NCBI GenBank assembly: GCA_019914995.1
Contig: CM034139.1
Coordinates: 6,550,461 to 6,614,460 of the forward strand
Direction: 5' to 3'
Length of the DNA stretch: 64,000 nt
DNA from: Acanthochlamys bracteata
Lineage: Eukaryota; Streptophyta; Magnoliopsida; Pandanales; Velloziaceae
The notes under the pieces are model-generated. The model searched no databases, was not told the DNA's origin, and saw only the letters and a list, made by a program, of their open reading frames with translations. This document shows, in pieces, positions 49,753-62,411 of the stretch (positions are counted from its first letter, which is position 1; each line of letters begins with the position of its first letter). A program made the position numbers and the translations under genes.

Positions 49753-51308
49753 TTCGCATTAAGCATCCTCAAGTGGAGAGTGCTCGTAAGCTAGATTTCT
49801 ATATCTGAGACTAATTTTGTAAAATCAATATATACTGCTTAAGTTGCAGTCTGTTTTAAAGCTACAGTTTGATGGCCTTTGCCTGTTGGTATTTAGTGTA
49901 TACATCAGCTGAGTTGTGTAGCAACCAGCTTATCACTTCTTTTAGCACTCAGTTTATGAATTTTGGAAACTTCTGTTGATTTACTATATATTTTAACCGG
50001 TAGAAAGTAAGTTTCGTGAAACTGAATTTTATCAAATTGAGTTCGATAAAAGTGAATTAGAAATTCGTCCGATAAATTGGAGATAAACTGAAATACAAGA
50101 ATTAAATTTAAACCAAATTTTGATGGTGGAGAAAGTGAGTTTCGTATAATTGAAACACACAATAGGATAACGTTGTATGATGTTCTTAACTGGTTATGCA
50201 ACTATAGACAAGAACTAGAGAATCATGTTATTGAATCTTCAGGTAGACGTCCAAAAAAATAAGTGAAAATCATGATTCGAGAAACATGACATCAAACCTC
50301 ACACAGAAGCATAAATAGAAGCTTCTTCAAAGAATTGTAATATGAAGTGGCGGGCAAAATTACATAACGTCGAAAGCTACAACCTTGAAGAGTTGAAGAC
50401 AGAATACAAGAAAGGTGTTGAACTTAATGCAAACAATCCCATGGCTGCGTCATTGAAAACACAATTCTCCAGCTGTGCAATGCGGATCTGTTTCTCAACC
50501 TGTATCCTTTTGTACCTTATAGGTAGAGGAACGCGTTGCTGAGCCTAGTGTGGAAAGTCTGGCCCTTCGTATACCTTGAGGTGTGTCAACAATATTCTTT
50601 CAAGCTGCATTAGGTTGCTTCAAGATTGAACAAGTAGCACAAACTGCTCCACTTCTAGAGCAAAGATAATTGATCTATTATCACTACCAATGTAGAAAAC
50701 TTGGGACGAACAACTTTGAAGAATGCTAGAAATGCTCTAATAGCATGTCTTCAAGCTCACATAAATTCAACACAAATACAATACTGCTTATATAAAGTCA
50801 TCTAACGGGAACCATATTAATCCAACTGTCAGTCGTAATTACTTTTTCTAATTTTTAATTTTTTAAATTTTTTTCCAGAACTGGCGTTGCCATTAGTTAG
50901 GACACCTCTATGTTTCGTTTGTACATTTCTTGACCAGTACAATTGTTTTGGAACGAATAATCAAACCACCAATGTTCTTAGATTAAGTAGGAAATGAATG
51001 ACAAAATCCAATTTTAAGAACTCGATTTTGAGAAAGAAGCAAAAGAGTCTATACTTGATCTTTATACTTTTTACAGGCAGATGCATGCCGGCTGTTGGGC
51101 GATATAAAACAAAGATACAACTTATAATTAGAATGACATTGATACGCAAGCAAATAGATTTTACTTGCTGTTTACTTCTTTCCTTGAAGCTTTTCATAAA
51201 GCTCCAATTTCAAATCTTCCTCCTGTTTTTGGGTAAAATGAAAGACTTTTTGCTAGGTCACACCACAAGGAAATGTGGGGTGTTATTGTATAATACATAT
51301 CAGGGGCC
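49753..51308. other. Convergent intergenic region, no gene
   Basis: Lies between the convergent ends of the receptor kinase and citrate synthase genes. Short frames (for example 50342-50542 and 50998-51312) have no recognisable content. AT-rich throughout. Confidence 0.5.
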
Positions 51309-54300
51309 TTAGAGACTGGATCCCGCAAGCCGGCGTTTTGTTGCATTTGAGACTGCCACTTGACCAAGCTCGTCTGCTTCCTGTACTGATGCTCGTTCTT
51401 TGATTGGCATGTAGTGTCTTAGCCATTGGCCAGTGTAAACCTACAGAGAGTAAATGTATGCGAATATGTGAGACGTTGCAAGAGCATAAGACGAAAAGGC
51501 GTTCAACAAGAAAAAGAGAGTAAAACTATTTGTATCAGAATAAGCAGCAGAAAATAAGAGGAACGAGTGATGATGAGTGCATGGGTCGATCATGGAAGCT
51601 ACGTACATAAGCATCTGAATCACTAAAATGACTGCTAAACTAAATGAATGTTCTTGTTCATAGACCAAGTAACTCAGAAGTGCATATGCAGCTGTAATGC
51701 TTAATAACCAAATTAAATTAGGCAGATTCCTATCTTGTGTTTCAAGCCACATTAGTTTTTAAGTGAAAAAGAAATCATCTAGTTTAACAGGCCATATCCC
51801 TCGTAACCATGAATTAGCACATTAATCTCATAGAAAACTGAAAAGGAGCAATACAACAAGGAGCATCACAAACGGAAAAAGTGGCACCACTCAAGTGAAA
51901 TATTTCAACACTCCTCTCTGAAAACCTAGTTTAATTTGCTCAACTAACCTGTTGAGGCCTCATTATTTTAGTATCAGGGTCATCAAGAGATTCTCGCCAG
52001 TGTGCCAAGTAACCAGCCATACGAGGTATTGCAAACAACACGGTGAAGAACTCTGGAGGAAATCCCATTGCCCTGAAAAATAATTGATTTAGCAGATTGA
52101 TACTAATATCATGATCAAAGAAAAAGATGCCATTCATACCTATAGATTAACCCAGAGTAAAAATCAACATTCGGGTTAAGTTTTCTCTTCACAAAAAAAT
52201 CATCATTAAGAGCAGCTTTCTCCAATGCTACAGCAACCTGTATTAACCCACTCTAAAGTTAATGTGAAGGTTCTGAAACGTACAGCTCAGAACAATCTCT
52301 TATGTGAAAACAAGATAACAAGAAGCTAAAAGAGTTCTGCTTTTATTCTTATTAATTCTAACCCACACAACAAAGCTGTAAAACTAAAAGCATGGTTGTC
52401 CTAAAAGAACCTTAACGAAGAAACAATGTTAGAAACAACCTCAATGAGGGGATCTCTTCCAACAATGGAGAAGACTTCTTCCGCCAACTTGCTAATGACT
52501 TTGGCTCGAGGATCATAACTTTTGTATACACGATGCCCAAAGCCTGTCAACTTTCTCTTCCTAAATGAAAGTTACAATAGGAAGGTCATGGCAAACAAAC
52601 CAGTATGAACAATAAGAGGGAAAATGGCATTCCTTTTTAAAACTCGCATCAATGAAAAGCAAAGTAGCTGAACCTGTTTTTAACGCCTTCAATGAATTCA
52701 GGAATATTATCAACTGATCCAATCTCACTCAGCATCTTAAGAACAGCCTGCAATAGAATATTTATGCGTGCATTGGCAGCTTGAGTGTTAAAGAACTACC
52801 AAATTTTGATTTTGAATTAAGTGCAATATGAAGCTGCATGTATCCTAAAGGTCATTTGTACCTCATTAGCTCCACCATGGAGTGGACCATAAAGGGCTCC
52901 AACTGCTCCGGCAAGGGCAGTATATACATCCACACCACTGTCAACAAGTAAGATATAAGAAGCATATTCATTCTCTAAAAACAAAGAGTTAGACCAGATG
53001 AACTACCTGGATGACAGATGCCTTACAACAGCAGTAGAGCAATTCATCTCATGTTCTGCATGTAAAATAAAGAGAACATCAAGAGCACGAGCAAGCCGTG
53101 GGTTAGGCTTATATGCCCTGTTACCCCTGTAACATGAAAGTAATACACATTCAACAGCCTAGTTAATGAAGAAGAAGCGTTTCTTGAATATCAGCTGCAT
53201 AATGAATATATTCAACAAAAACTTACAGTGAGTCTAGCATATACAAGAAGTTCTCTGAATACGAAAGAGAACTGGAAGGGAGCACGGGAGGCCTTCCAGC
53301 CAATCTCAAGTAAGCAGCTGCTGCGATGGTTGGTATCTGCATATAAAGAATTAAAGTCAAACAACCATCTAAAAATACTTTTACATTTTCAATAAAATGA
53401 TGCTAGGAGACTATTGGCATTACAAACTATTTAAGCTGCTGTGAAAACTATAAAGAGATTACAGAGGATTAGTACCTTTCCAATTACACGTACTATTTGC
53501 TTGTCTCTTACTTGCTTCGACTTATAAAGATCCAGACCCTAAATGGGCCAATTACTGTTAGCAATATAAAATAGAACTATAGATTTGTGTACCAAAGTAT
53601 TCTTTTGCTCATCAAAAGTTAATCAGCAACCTTTAATTAAATCATAATCATTAAATGTCGTCAAGTTGTAAAACTTACCCTAAGAGCAGGATTTGCATCT
53701 GGATGATACACAGAGAGTGCACTCATGGCACTAACCAAAACTCCCATGGGGTGAGCATCATGAGGCATTGCCTGTATAGTATCCTACAAAAGAATGTTTT
53801 GAAGAAGATGCCATTAACAAAATTCCATATTTAATAGCAAAACAAGTATAAACCCCGTAAGTAGTGCATGCAAGAACACAAGACAAAAGTTGACAAATGG
53901 TAGTAGTTTGTTGATCAACAAATAACAGGAAGCACACCAGAAGACCCTGCGGCACAGCAGAATGCTGAGATATTGCGAATGCCCAGTCTGCAAGCTGGTT
54001 TTGAGAAGGCAAACTCCCATAAACTGTAAATAACAGAGTCAGGACAAGATAGAAGGAAACCAAACCGTGGAAGTAATGTAATTTCATCAGAGGAGGCTTA
54101 CTTAGAAGATAAGCCACCTCAACAAACGTGCTCCTCTCAGCCAATTCCTCCATCGGATACCCTCTGTACCTGAGTATTCCCTCATCTCCATCGATATAAC
54201 AAATGGATGAACGCACTGGAGCAGTGTTTAAATACCCTGGATCATAGAGCTTTAGCCCTTTGTCATTTTTTCCAGTTGATATCTGTCGCATAACACAAAG

Positions 54301-54728
54301 CCATACACCGCGTCATCATCACATAGATTTCAAGCCTCTATTCCTCGTCTCTATACTCAAACTCATTCAAAATCATCAAAATCGGACACTAATGAAGCTC
54401 AATAGAATTCATAGTCAGTAGTCATTTCAAACTCCAAATTACACAAACAATTTTCACCGAAAGAATCAAATACCTTCTTGAAATCGGTGGCCTTCACAGT
54501 CCCTTCTTTAGAAACCTCGATCTCGTACTGCTTCCCAGTCCTCTGATCTACAACTCTCAGCAAACCGCTAAGATTCCCGAGAGGCTGCACGTTTTCCTTA
54601 GCCGACACCGGCGAAGCCAAGATCGCCGTCGATTCGCTGCCGTTAGCCGCGGCCGCCGCCGTAAGGTGCGCTGACAACACCGCCAGACGCCCTCTTGCTA
54701 CAGTTGCAGAATCGAAACCTTCCTCCAT
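51309..54728 (-). CDS. Citrate synthase, peroxisomal (glyoxysomal)
   Basis: Condenses acetyl-CoA with oxaloacetate to citrate in peroxisomes, carrying carbon from fatty-acid beta-oxidation to respiration. The start at 54728 gives [29 protein letters not shown] is a canonical PTS2 signal (R-L-x5-H-L), which separates this isoform from mitochondrial ones. Exon 1 ends at 54474 and exon 2 starts at 54282. About 12 exons read in frame: [38 protein letters not shown], then the active-site regions [11 protein letters not shown] (His), [10 protein letters not shown] (His), [14 protein letters not shown] and [11 protein letters not shown] (Asp), then [15 protein letters not shown]. The end is [11 protein letters not shown]. 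No break is seen. It corresponds to the CSY2/CSY3 group; about 510 residues is normal. It lies head to head with the CAD1-type gene. Confidence 0.95.
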
Positions 54729-55404
54729 CAATCGAGCGATCCAAGTAGAAATTTCTCCAGCGATCTAATTCGAAGAGCTTGTTGAGTAGAAGCTTGACCA
54801 GTTCAAGCTTGTCAGATTTGTGCTGTTAGTAACGTGTTGGAAATGAACATGGTTGCTGCGCGGGGTTTTATGTTGTTTCTAGAAAACTGGAGCCCAGTAC
54901 GAAATAAGAAAGACATTAACCGTTGGATTCTGCACTGGAGATCGCTACGAACATATCTTCGAACTGACGGGTGCCTGAGGCGTCTACAGAGGTTAATATA
55001 CCGATCACCATCCATTGGGCTGGGCGTCAATTCCATTGGGCTAGGCTTCAATTCATGGGGCTGGGCTTCAAACCCAACCAACGCCCATTTAATTGATGCT
55101 TATCTCGAACCACGTTGGCACATTTTCAAATGAAGTCCTGTATGATATGAAACATCTGTTAGAGATTATTAGGGACCTTAATTCGCCAAACATTAAATAA
55201 TAGACTGGTCAACCGCCGGAATTCCTTTTAAAGAAAACGCGTTGCTCTTGTTGACCCACCGCTATGGTCAAACTCTTTTTCTCTCTCTCTTCCATTTCTC
55301 CGTAGAAGAATTCGCAGAAAGATTTCATGAACAAATCGATCAATCGAATTCAGAAGAATCATTAGAGATGAAAATTTGAACCTGTAGACTCAAGAAATAA
55401 ATCA
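54729..55404. promoter_or_regulatory. Divergent promoter of CSY and CAD1-type genes
   Basis: The two start codons are 676 bp apart. At about 55010-55072 there are three imperfect tandem copies of a 21-23-bp unit of the type TCCATTGGGCTGGGCGTCAA, giving several TGGGCT/TGGGCG site-II-like motifs, plus AACGCCCATTT just after. Two short upstream ORFs precede CAD1: 55327-55365 (12 codons) and 55368-55379 (3 codons). Confidence 0.5.
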
Positions 55405-58400
55405 ATGGAAGAACAAGGAGAGAAGAATTTCACGGCGTTGGTTTCTGCACTGAGCAACGCCGTGAAAGCTCTCGGCCGGGGCTTTGATGTCACGGCTGAT
55501 ACACGGTTGCTTTACTGTAAAGGACCTACTACTACAGCTCCACTCATTAAAATGTCTGATACCACCTGTGATCTTGAAGTTCCCGGCTACCACGGCCTTG
55601 TTGTCCCGGATGTACCTGCGGACGTGGACGTTTTAGATGAAGTCTCTGGTGGAAAGAGGGAGACGGCGATCGTATGGAGTTTTCAAGAGGTTAATTAGTT
55701 AGCTTCGGTTTAGATGAATCTATCTTTCTTATTTCAGTCTGATCTGTTGTGTTTGTTGATTTTTGAACTAGTGGGCAAGTAAGTGTGTTCTTTTTGGTGA
55801 GCACAGTTGATTTTTTTTCTTTCAATAAAAATTGTTTCTTTTTGGCGGATTTAGCATGTATATGATTGTAAATAGAATGTCACTAACTTGTGGGTTTGTG
55901 TGAAATTCTGGATTGGGTTATGGTTTTTGTGTGTGTGGAGATTTCACGATTTTTACAGTAAACTACTTTCTGATGACTTTGAGGTTTTTCAAGAGGAATA
56001 AGATAGCAATTTGGAAAAGAAAAACAAACCAAAAAAAAAATCATTGAAGTCTACTTAAACGTTTAATATTCGGAATCAAAGTATGACAATGGCCTCATTA
56101 GTAATGCTTCATTTGCAGAATTCATGACTGCATTTGTTTATATCTTCAGATGGCTGAATATTTCAATAGGAAATCAGGATTATCTGAAACAGTGCCCCTT
56201 GGTAGCTTTAACTCTATGTTCAACTTTACTGGATCTTGGCAAGTTCACGCAGCCGCTACAAAGGCACTTGCGATGGACGGTTACTGTATTTCTCTTTTTA
56301 AGGTCGAATTAACAAGTTCCGCACTTGAAATTCGAGATGACATCAAGCGTGCCATCCCTCATGGTTGGGATCCATCAGCATTGGCGAGGTTAGTAGTAGA
56401 ACTGTTTGAGGAAATGAAATATTTTGCAGTTGGCAACCTTGAATGTGTGGTGCTGTAGGGTTGTTTGTCTAAACTTCTACAAATTTATAACATGTTCCAT
56501 ATTGGCAGAAAAAAGTTTTACCTTGTCCTCTTTTTTATTATTAGTTTCTGATGGATAAAAAGTTCATGTATGGTCCTTATGCAGTTTTATTGAGAATTTC
56601 GGTACCCACATTGTTACTTCTGTAACTATTGGTGGTAGAGATGAAGTTTTTCTCAAGCAACACCATTCTTCTCTTTTACCTGCATCAGACATTGCAAAGT
56701 ATGTCAAAGACATTGGAGATCGAAGATTCTCAAACGTACTTAATGTTAACAGTTCTCATCCACAGCCACCTAGTGCTCCACTCATAACTGGGACAGAGGT
56801 GAGCTTTAATAAGACTACAAAAGTCTCATGAATATACATTACAATAGTCCTTCTGTATAAAGCTAGAACTAGTGCCATATGAAACATACATGTCTGAGGC
56901 TTTTTCTATTTCATGGTTTGATGATGGATTTTGAAAAGAAAATTTCAGTTCTTAACTCAGGTCAAATTACATAATTACCAAGGAATTCTTGATTCTTTTC
57001 TCATAGTTACTTAGGACCTTGTAATTCCTCAACTTGCATGTGTTCTTCATGCAGGTGGTTTCTCCTTTTGTGCTTTTTGCTCTAAGCTTCAGTGTGCATT
57101 TTCTTATTCTTTGTCCATTAACCTTAGGCACTCGCTTTTCAGGACAAATATTTATTCCAATTATACGCATGTATATGTATGAAAACCACATAATTTCTTT
57201 GCTCCTAATTAGAAACTGGAACTTTTATGTTCATCGTGGGAGCAAGCTTGGATTTTCTAAGATAGTGGGCATTTGACTAAGTCAAGTGGTGGTATTGTTT
57301 CTCCCCTTACTCTGAACATTGTTACTTCTGCTGCAGGATGTTACAGTAATTTTTAGAAGAAGGGGAGGAAATGATCTTGTTCAGGATCATGCTGACTGGG
57401 CTAAAACCATACCTTCAGCACCAGATGTCATTAACATGACCTTTGTCCCCATTGTTTCTCTTCTTGAAAGTCTTCCTGGGATGAAAAATCTAGCTCGTGC
57501 TGTGGACCTTTACTTAGAATGTAATATTTCTCTCAATGTTTAAGATCTCTTCAAAGATAGCAAGACTATAAGCTGCAGTTACATCTTTTCTGAAGATAAA
57601 GATTTGTTAATTGTTTTTGAATCAAACATTTATGTATTTTTATCAAATTTTGCAGATAAGCCTCCTATAGAGGAGCTGCAGTACTTCCTAGATTTTCAAT
57701 TACAGCGAGTTTGGGCTCCAGCTCATGCTACCATCCATGGAAACCAAAGGAAGGATCCTGTGTCTCCTTTTGTTCAGTTTAGCTTGATGGGTCCAAAGCT
57801 ATATATTAGCTTAGAACAGGTACTTTAATGAGACTAAATCAGTCCCTTTCCCTGGGATTTTAATTTAAGACACCTTTTGTGTTTGTTATTTGCACCATGG
57901 CATGTTTCCATAAACTCATTCTTCTAGTGTTGTTCGAGTAGATTTTTATGCAGTAGATGATTGATGATGCAATAATCTTGTCAAGCAATCTACTGCTTGA
58001 ATAAGGTTGTTCAGCATTATTGTTCATTCTGTTGGTTCTCCTTGCTGAATAAGTTTGAGATTTCCTGACACTCTGGTAGAAGTGAATATTTTGTTCTGCA
58101 TTATGAGGACAACAGCTTCACGAATAACATGACTGAAAATTTAAATATTTGAGCTAATAATGGAGACTTTGCGCTTGATACAGATATCTGTTGGGCGTAA
58201 ACCAGTAACAGGCCTGAGGCTGTGCCTGGAAGGGACCAAGCAAAATCGCCTAGCTATCCATGTGCAGCATCTAGCATCCTTGCCAAAGATTTTCCAAACA
58301 CACTGGGGTCCTCATATTGCAATTGGGCAACCGAAATGGAAGGGTCCAGAAGAACAGGACAGCCGCTGGTTTGAACCAATCAAGTGGAAGAACTTTGCAC

Positions 58401-58804
58401 ATGTCAGCACTGCACCAATTGAGCACACAGAAACAACCATTGGGGACTTCTCTGGTGTATATATAGTGACTGGAGCTCAGTTGGGTGTGTGGGATTTTGG
58501 TGCAAAGAGTGTCCTATATCTCAAGCTTATGTTTTCAAAGGTTCCTGGGTGCACTATCAGGAGGTCAGTGTGGGATCATAACCCATCTGGCACTCAGAAT
58601 TTACCTAAATCAGATGATGCATCTCCATCTTCTTCAAATGAAAACATGAATCCATCTGGGAAGCTGGCAAAAATCATAGACATAACTGAACTTTCAAAGG
58701 GGCCGCAAGACACACCCGGTCACTGGGTAATAACAGGAGCTAAGCTTGGTGTAGAGAAAGGAAAAATCATTCTACGCGTGAAGTATTCAATATTAAACTA
58801 CTGA
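55405..58804 (+). CDS. MACPF-domain protein, CAD1 type
   Basis: Six exons fit in frame: 55405-55689, 56150-56388, 56585-56798, 57337-57520, 57656-57819 and 58184-58804, giving 568 residues, close to Arabidopsis CAD1 (about 561). Family landmarks run in order: AVKALGRGFDVTADTRLLYC near the start; MAEYFNRKSGLSETVPLGSF; the MACPF signature ENFGTHIVTSVTIGG (about residues 178-192); VIFRRRGGNDLVQDHADWAK; DSRWFEPIKWKNFAHVSTAP; IVTGAQLGVWDFGAKSVLYL; and a C-terminal VITGAKLGVEKGKIILRVKY. In Arabidopsis, loss of CAD1 or NSL1 causes salicylate-dependent cell death, so these proteins are treated as negative regulators of plant immunity. A GT-AG pair downstream (58945-59129) suggests a 3'-UTR intron. 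No break is seen. Confidence 0.94.
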
Positions 58805-59898
58805 TACACCACTTCCCGCAGCAAATGTAAGCAGCTTTAGCGTAATCAGCTGTTCTTTTATTCTTACTGTAAATTATATGTACTGTCAAATATCTTTCTT
58901 GTGACCACTTTTGTGTTATATCCTTTCTTTTCTTATCCTAACAGGTAAGTAGTAACCCTATGTTCTTATTCACAATCTCTATTTGATTGTTTCAACTTTC
59001 TTGAACATGGTGCAAACCAAATGTTTTGACCAACTTGCCCTGTTTTGGGATGACTAAAAAGAGTGATAACTGCTGTTATTCCAGTTTGTGTTTTTGCTTC
59101 TGTTTTGATTCCAAGTTTTCTTACTACAGGAACAAACCCAAATAAAAGCAACAGTTCAAGTGACCAAGCAACGACTACTGAAGCATAGAAGCAGCAACAT
59201 CAGCACAGCTGCTGCAGAAGTACAGAACTTTGCCCACGTGAGGCTGACACAGCAGCAAAGCACCCAGCTACCTCTTGTTGCTCTCAGTTTATAGAGATAG
59301 TCAGTAAATACAAGTAGTGATTCTTTTCACGCCCTTTGATCCGACTCCACTACTAGGCTTTTCTTCCATCACTCAACAAATTTTTTTATTTTTCTTCAAC
59401 ATGAACGAGTAATGCATATTCTGTTCTCGTTCTTTACCCATTGCTTTTGGTTTGTTTAAATTTTTGCGTTGGATATCATAAGATCTAGACTGTTTCCTGT
59501 AGGAAGCTTGCAAGTACTAGTGTCTCACCCGCACGTTCGTTGTGTCAAGTCGTTCCGACTTCTTTAACATGTACAACTACGTTCTCCTTCAGGTGTCCAG
59601 GAAGAAGTAAAGCCTAAACCCTAAAGAAACTTGAAAAATTAAATCTTGTTCATGCAACTGTTACTAGCATTACATTGAAGAACTGCTCTCTATTGAGTTC
59701 ATCGTTTGCTATGCCAAGGCAATGCAGTAAAACTAGTTTAACAATATAGAGGGCTAGCACCTGTGACAAGAACCAATTTGTGTATTTGGATTGAAAGCTA
59801 GAGTTCCTGTTTGGATTTTTTTGTTTCGCGACTAAGATAGAGTGTGTTTTGTTCAATTATTTTTTTATGAGACAAACCCGCACGTTCACGATTTCATT
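58805..59898. other. CAD1 3' UTR with probable intron; intergenic DNA
   Basis: The donor at 58945 (ACAG|GTAAGT) and acceptor at 59129 (TTACTACAG) would define a 185-bp intron starting 140 bases after the stop codon. Beyond about 59300 no gene is seen. Confidence 0.4.
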
Positions 59899-60145
59899 AT
59901 GAGCCCGTTTGGCACAGCTTATGATAAGTTGTTTATCAATTTTTTTCTATTTCATATTTTTCAATATATATTTTATAAATATATTAAAAATTTAGAAAAT
60001 GTAAAAAAATTCTACAAAATAAGATTTTTTTATTATATATTTTTATTATTTTTTTAAAAATAAAAAAAATAAAATTTATTTTTTAACAAAAATAAAAATA
60101 TTTTTCATTTTAAAAAAACTTCATTTTATAAGCACTACCAACGCC
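59899..60145. mobile_element. Possible degenerate MITE
   Basis: The left end GAGCCCGTTTGGCACAGCTT and the inverted right end GGGGCGTTGGTAGTGCTTAT are similar, and the interior is AT-rich with A/T palindromes. No target duplication is clear. Confidence 0.35.
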
Positions 60146-60562
60146 CCGTGTACTGGATTCTGCCATTGTTGTCTCCCACGCGTTAGCATTGGCAGTTCAA
60201 TCCATTCTTTCTATTTCAAACCATCCAATTTCGAGCACAGAAGATTTAAATCTCGAGTTTTATGTATTTACGTATAGAGCTTTTACTTTTCTATTTCCAA
60301 GAAGAGCATGAATCCTAACATGAAGATGGAAATTTCACAAGCACTTTTGTGATATTAATACTTCTTGATTGTTACGTTACTGTTTCAGATTTCACCTGAA
60401 AAAGAAGAGCCTTTTGTTTCTTTTCTTCGGTTCTTTGTCTTTTTTAAAATTTCAATACAGTAATCAAAGAGAATTATGAATTATGAAAGACAAAACAATG
60501 ACAGATTGTTTGTCCCTACTGTGCGTGATGATAATTTCTGTAGCCAATATGAACTCCACTTA

Positions 60563-60823
60563 GGGCGTGTTTACCAACACCCCTAAACTCCACTTCCTTT
60601 AAACTCAAGTTTCACATAAATATTTATAAAAATTAAAATAAATTTTTTTATCAATAAATTTTTTTTAAAAATTCAAATTTAAAACTTACTAAAAATATAT
60701 AATTAATATAAAATTTTATTTTTTATTAAATATTTTTTATTTTTTATTTTATTTTTTAAATTTATTTCTTAAAAACTTCACTTCTCTCAAAACTTCACTT
60801 CCACACCTTAGGTAAACACGCCC
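60563..60823. mobile_element. Tourist-like MITE, 261 bp, perfect ends and TTA duplication
   Basis: Ends are perfect 13-bp inverted repeats (GGGCGTGTTTACC / GGTAAACACGCCC) flanked on both sides by TTA (60560-60562 and 60824-60826). The interior is AT-rich, and subterminal CTTCACTTC/GAAGTGGAG-type words are also inverted. This is the cleanest copy of the family in the window. Confidence 0.85.
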
Positions 60824-60995
60824 TTAACATTTTCGAAGAAACAGTAATATGAAGTCAAAGAATGATGAGCAAACAATAACATTAAATTCCAGCAAACTCC
60901 AAATCTGCAATCAGGCAAACAGGAGAAAAAAAATAAAAGCCTGAGCCAAATAGTTATCTTCTATATAATTAGTTGATCAAACTTACTTTGCTGGA

Positions 60996-62411
60996 TTACA
61001 AAGTTAAACAACTTGCTAATAACCAATTCAAATGAAAATGAGTTAAAAACAGAACTAACAAAGCTATAAAGAATTTGGAGAATTTGTTGAGATGAATTGG
61101 AGAAGCTGCTGATTTGAATGGCTTCTGCATAGAAGTGTTACCTGCAGTACCACAAACACCAACTCCCGACATGTTTAACAAAACAGAGCTCTCGCTTTGA
61201 TCAGAGCTAGCGAAGAAGCAGAGACCAGAGTTACCGCTCAAGTCCAAGTTTCTTCCAAGCCTTTTAAGAAAGCTTGGATCAAATGGAACTACTCCACTCA
61301 ACATGTTCCCGCTTAGATTGAAATGATATATCCTGCTAAGCCCACCGATAGCTGCCGGTATCTCGCCAGATAGCTTGTTGTTCTGTAAAGACAGAGTTGT
61401 CAGGTTCTTCAACCATGCGAAACTTCCTGGAATCGAACCAGTGTAGCCGGAGTTAGCTAACCGGAGTTCTTGAAGTTTTGTAAGTCTACCAAGTTGAAAT
61501 GGTAAAGGAATGAACATTGGGTTGTCATCCATTATGAAGTATTGAAGGCTTTGAAGCTTCGGTAAACCTCTTGGAAATGGACCGGTTAGCTTGTTGTTGC
61601 TCAGTGCTAGGAATGATAAGAAGCTGAGATCTCCCAAGCTTTCTGGGATTGCTCCTGTTAGTGAATTCGAACTCAAATCAAGCTTCTGCAAAAGATCCAG
61701 TTGCCCGAGTGAAGCTGGAATGCTTCCTTTCAGAGAGTTATAGCTGAGATCAAGGTCTACTAAGCTTCTCAACCCATTGATTTGTTCTGGAATGGTTCCT
61801 GTGAGTGAATTATAGCTAAGATCAAGGTGAACAAGAGAAGTTAAACTAGAGATGGTTTCCGGTATTCTTCCAGAAATACCGTTCTGGGAAAGTGTTAACA
61901 CTTGCAGAGAGCTAAGAGATGAAATGTGCTCTGGTATAACACTAACAAGAGCTGGGTTTGATTTGATACTTAGCTGCTGCAGACAACCAGTGTCTGCTTG
62001 TGGTGATTTTCTTGACAGTGTTGGAACGTTCAATGAAGTCTTTGTTGTCTTGAAACAGTTGAAGACGAACAAAGATTGAAGGTATGGAAGGTTGAACACT
62101 TCAGAAGGGAAGATTGCTGTTTTCTTGCAGCTAGGATTTGGAAAGTTACCGAAGGTGAGCTTGGTCACATGTAGATGGCCATCATTGCCTTGCTTGCAGT
62201 CAATACCAAACCAAAGTGAACCAGGTTTGCAGGGTTCTGGGCAAGAAACTCTCCAGTTTTTATCAGAGGACATGGATTCCATGACCTTGAACAAAGTCTC
62301 TCTTTCCAAAGGTTCCATCCCCATGTCCATGTCTTGTTGGCTATTGCAATGAAGAGGGCTTATGATACAGGCCAAGAGAAGAATGAGCGAGAGGGAAGCT
62401 GCAAGAGACAT
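60996..62411 (-). CDS. LRR protein, PII-2-like
   Basis: Single-exon gene of 471 residues. Residues 1-22 are a signal peptide (MSLAASLSLILLLACIISPL). A cysteine-bearing N-cap (CPEPCKPGSLWFGIDC) is followed by about 10 extracellular LRRs (about residues 140-400: NGISGRIPETISSLTSLVHL; NSLTGAIPESLGDLSFLSFL; NNKLSGEIPAAIGGLSRIYH). There is no kinase domain. The C-terminus (KFFIALLVLFLTHFHLNWLL) is hydrophobic and reaches the last residues, so it is a short membrane anchor or GPI signal. The layout and N-cap match Piriformospora indica-insensitive protein 2 and its relatives, which are also related to the stomatal receptor-like protein TMM. In Arabidopsis PII-2 is needed for growth promotion by a root endophyte. 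It could instead be another member of the same subfamily. Confidence 0.88.
   Translation of the reverse strand: MSLAASLSLILLLACIISPLHCNSQQDMDMGMEPLERETLFKVMESMSSDKNWRVSCPEPCKPGSLWFGIDCKQGNDGHLHVTKLTFGNFPNPSCKKTAIFPSEVFNLPYLQSLFVFNCFKTTKTSLNVPTLSRKSPQADTGCLQQLSIKSNPALVSVIPEHISSLSSLQVLTLSQNGISGRIPETISSLTSLVHLDLSYNSLTGTIPEQINGLRSLVDLDLSYNSLKGSIPASLGQLDLLQKLDLSSNSLTGAIPESLGDLSFLSFLALSNNKLTGPFPRGLPKLQSLQYFIMDDNPMFIPLPFQLGRLTKLQELRLANSGYTGSIPGSFAWLKNLTTLSLQNNKLSGEIPAAIGGLSRIYHFNLSGNMLSGVVPFDPSFLKRLGRNLDLSGNSGLCFFASSDQSESSVLLNMSGVGVCGTAGNTSMQKPFKSAASPIHLNKFSKFFIALLVLFLTHFHLNWLLASCLTL

Noticed and set aside
50342..50542. Plus-strand frame of 66 codons in the intergenic region
   Set aside because: No recognisable domain, splice context or leader; typical of chance frames in AT-rich DNA.
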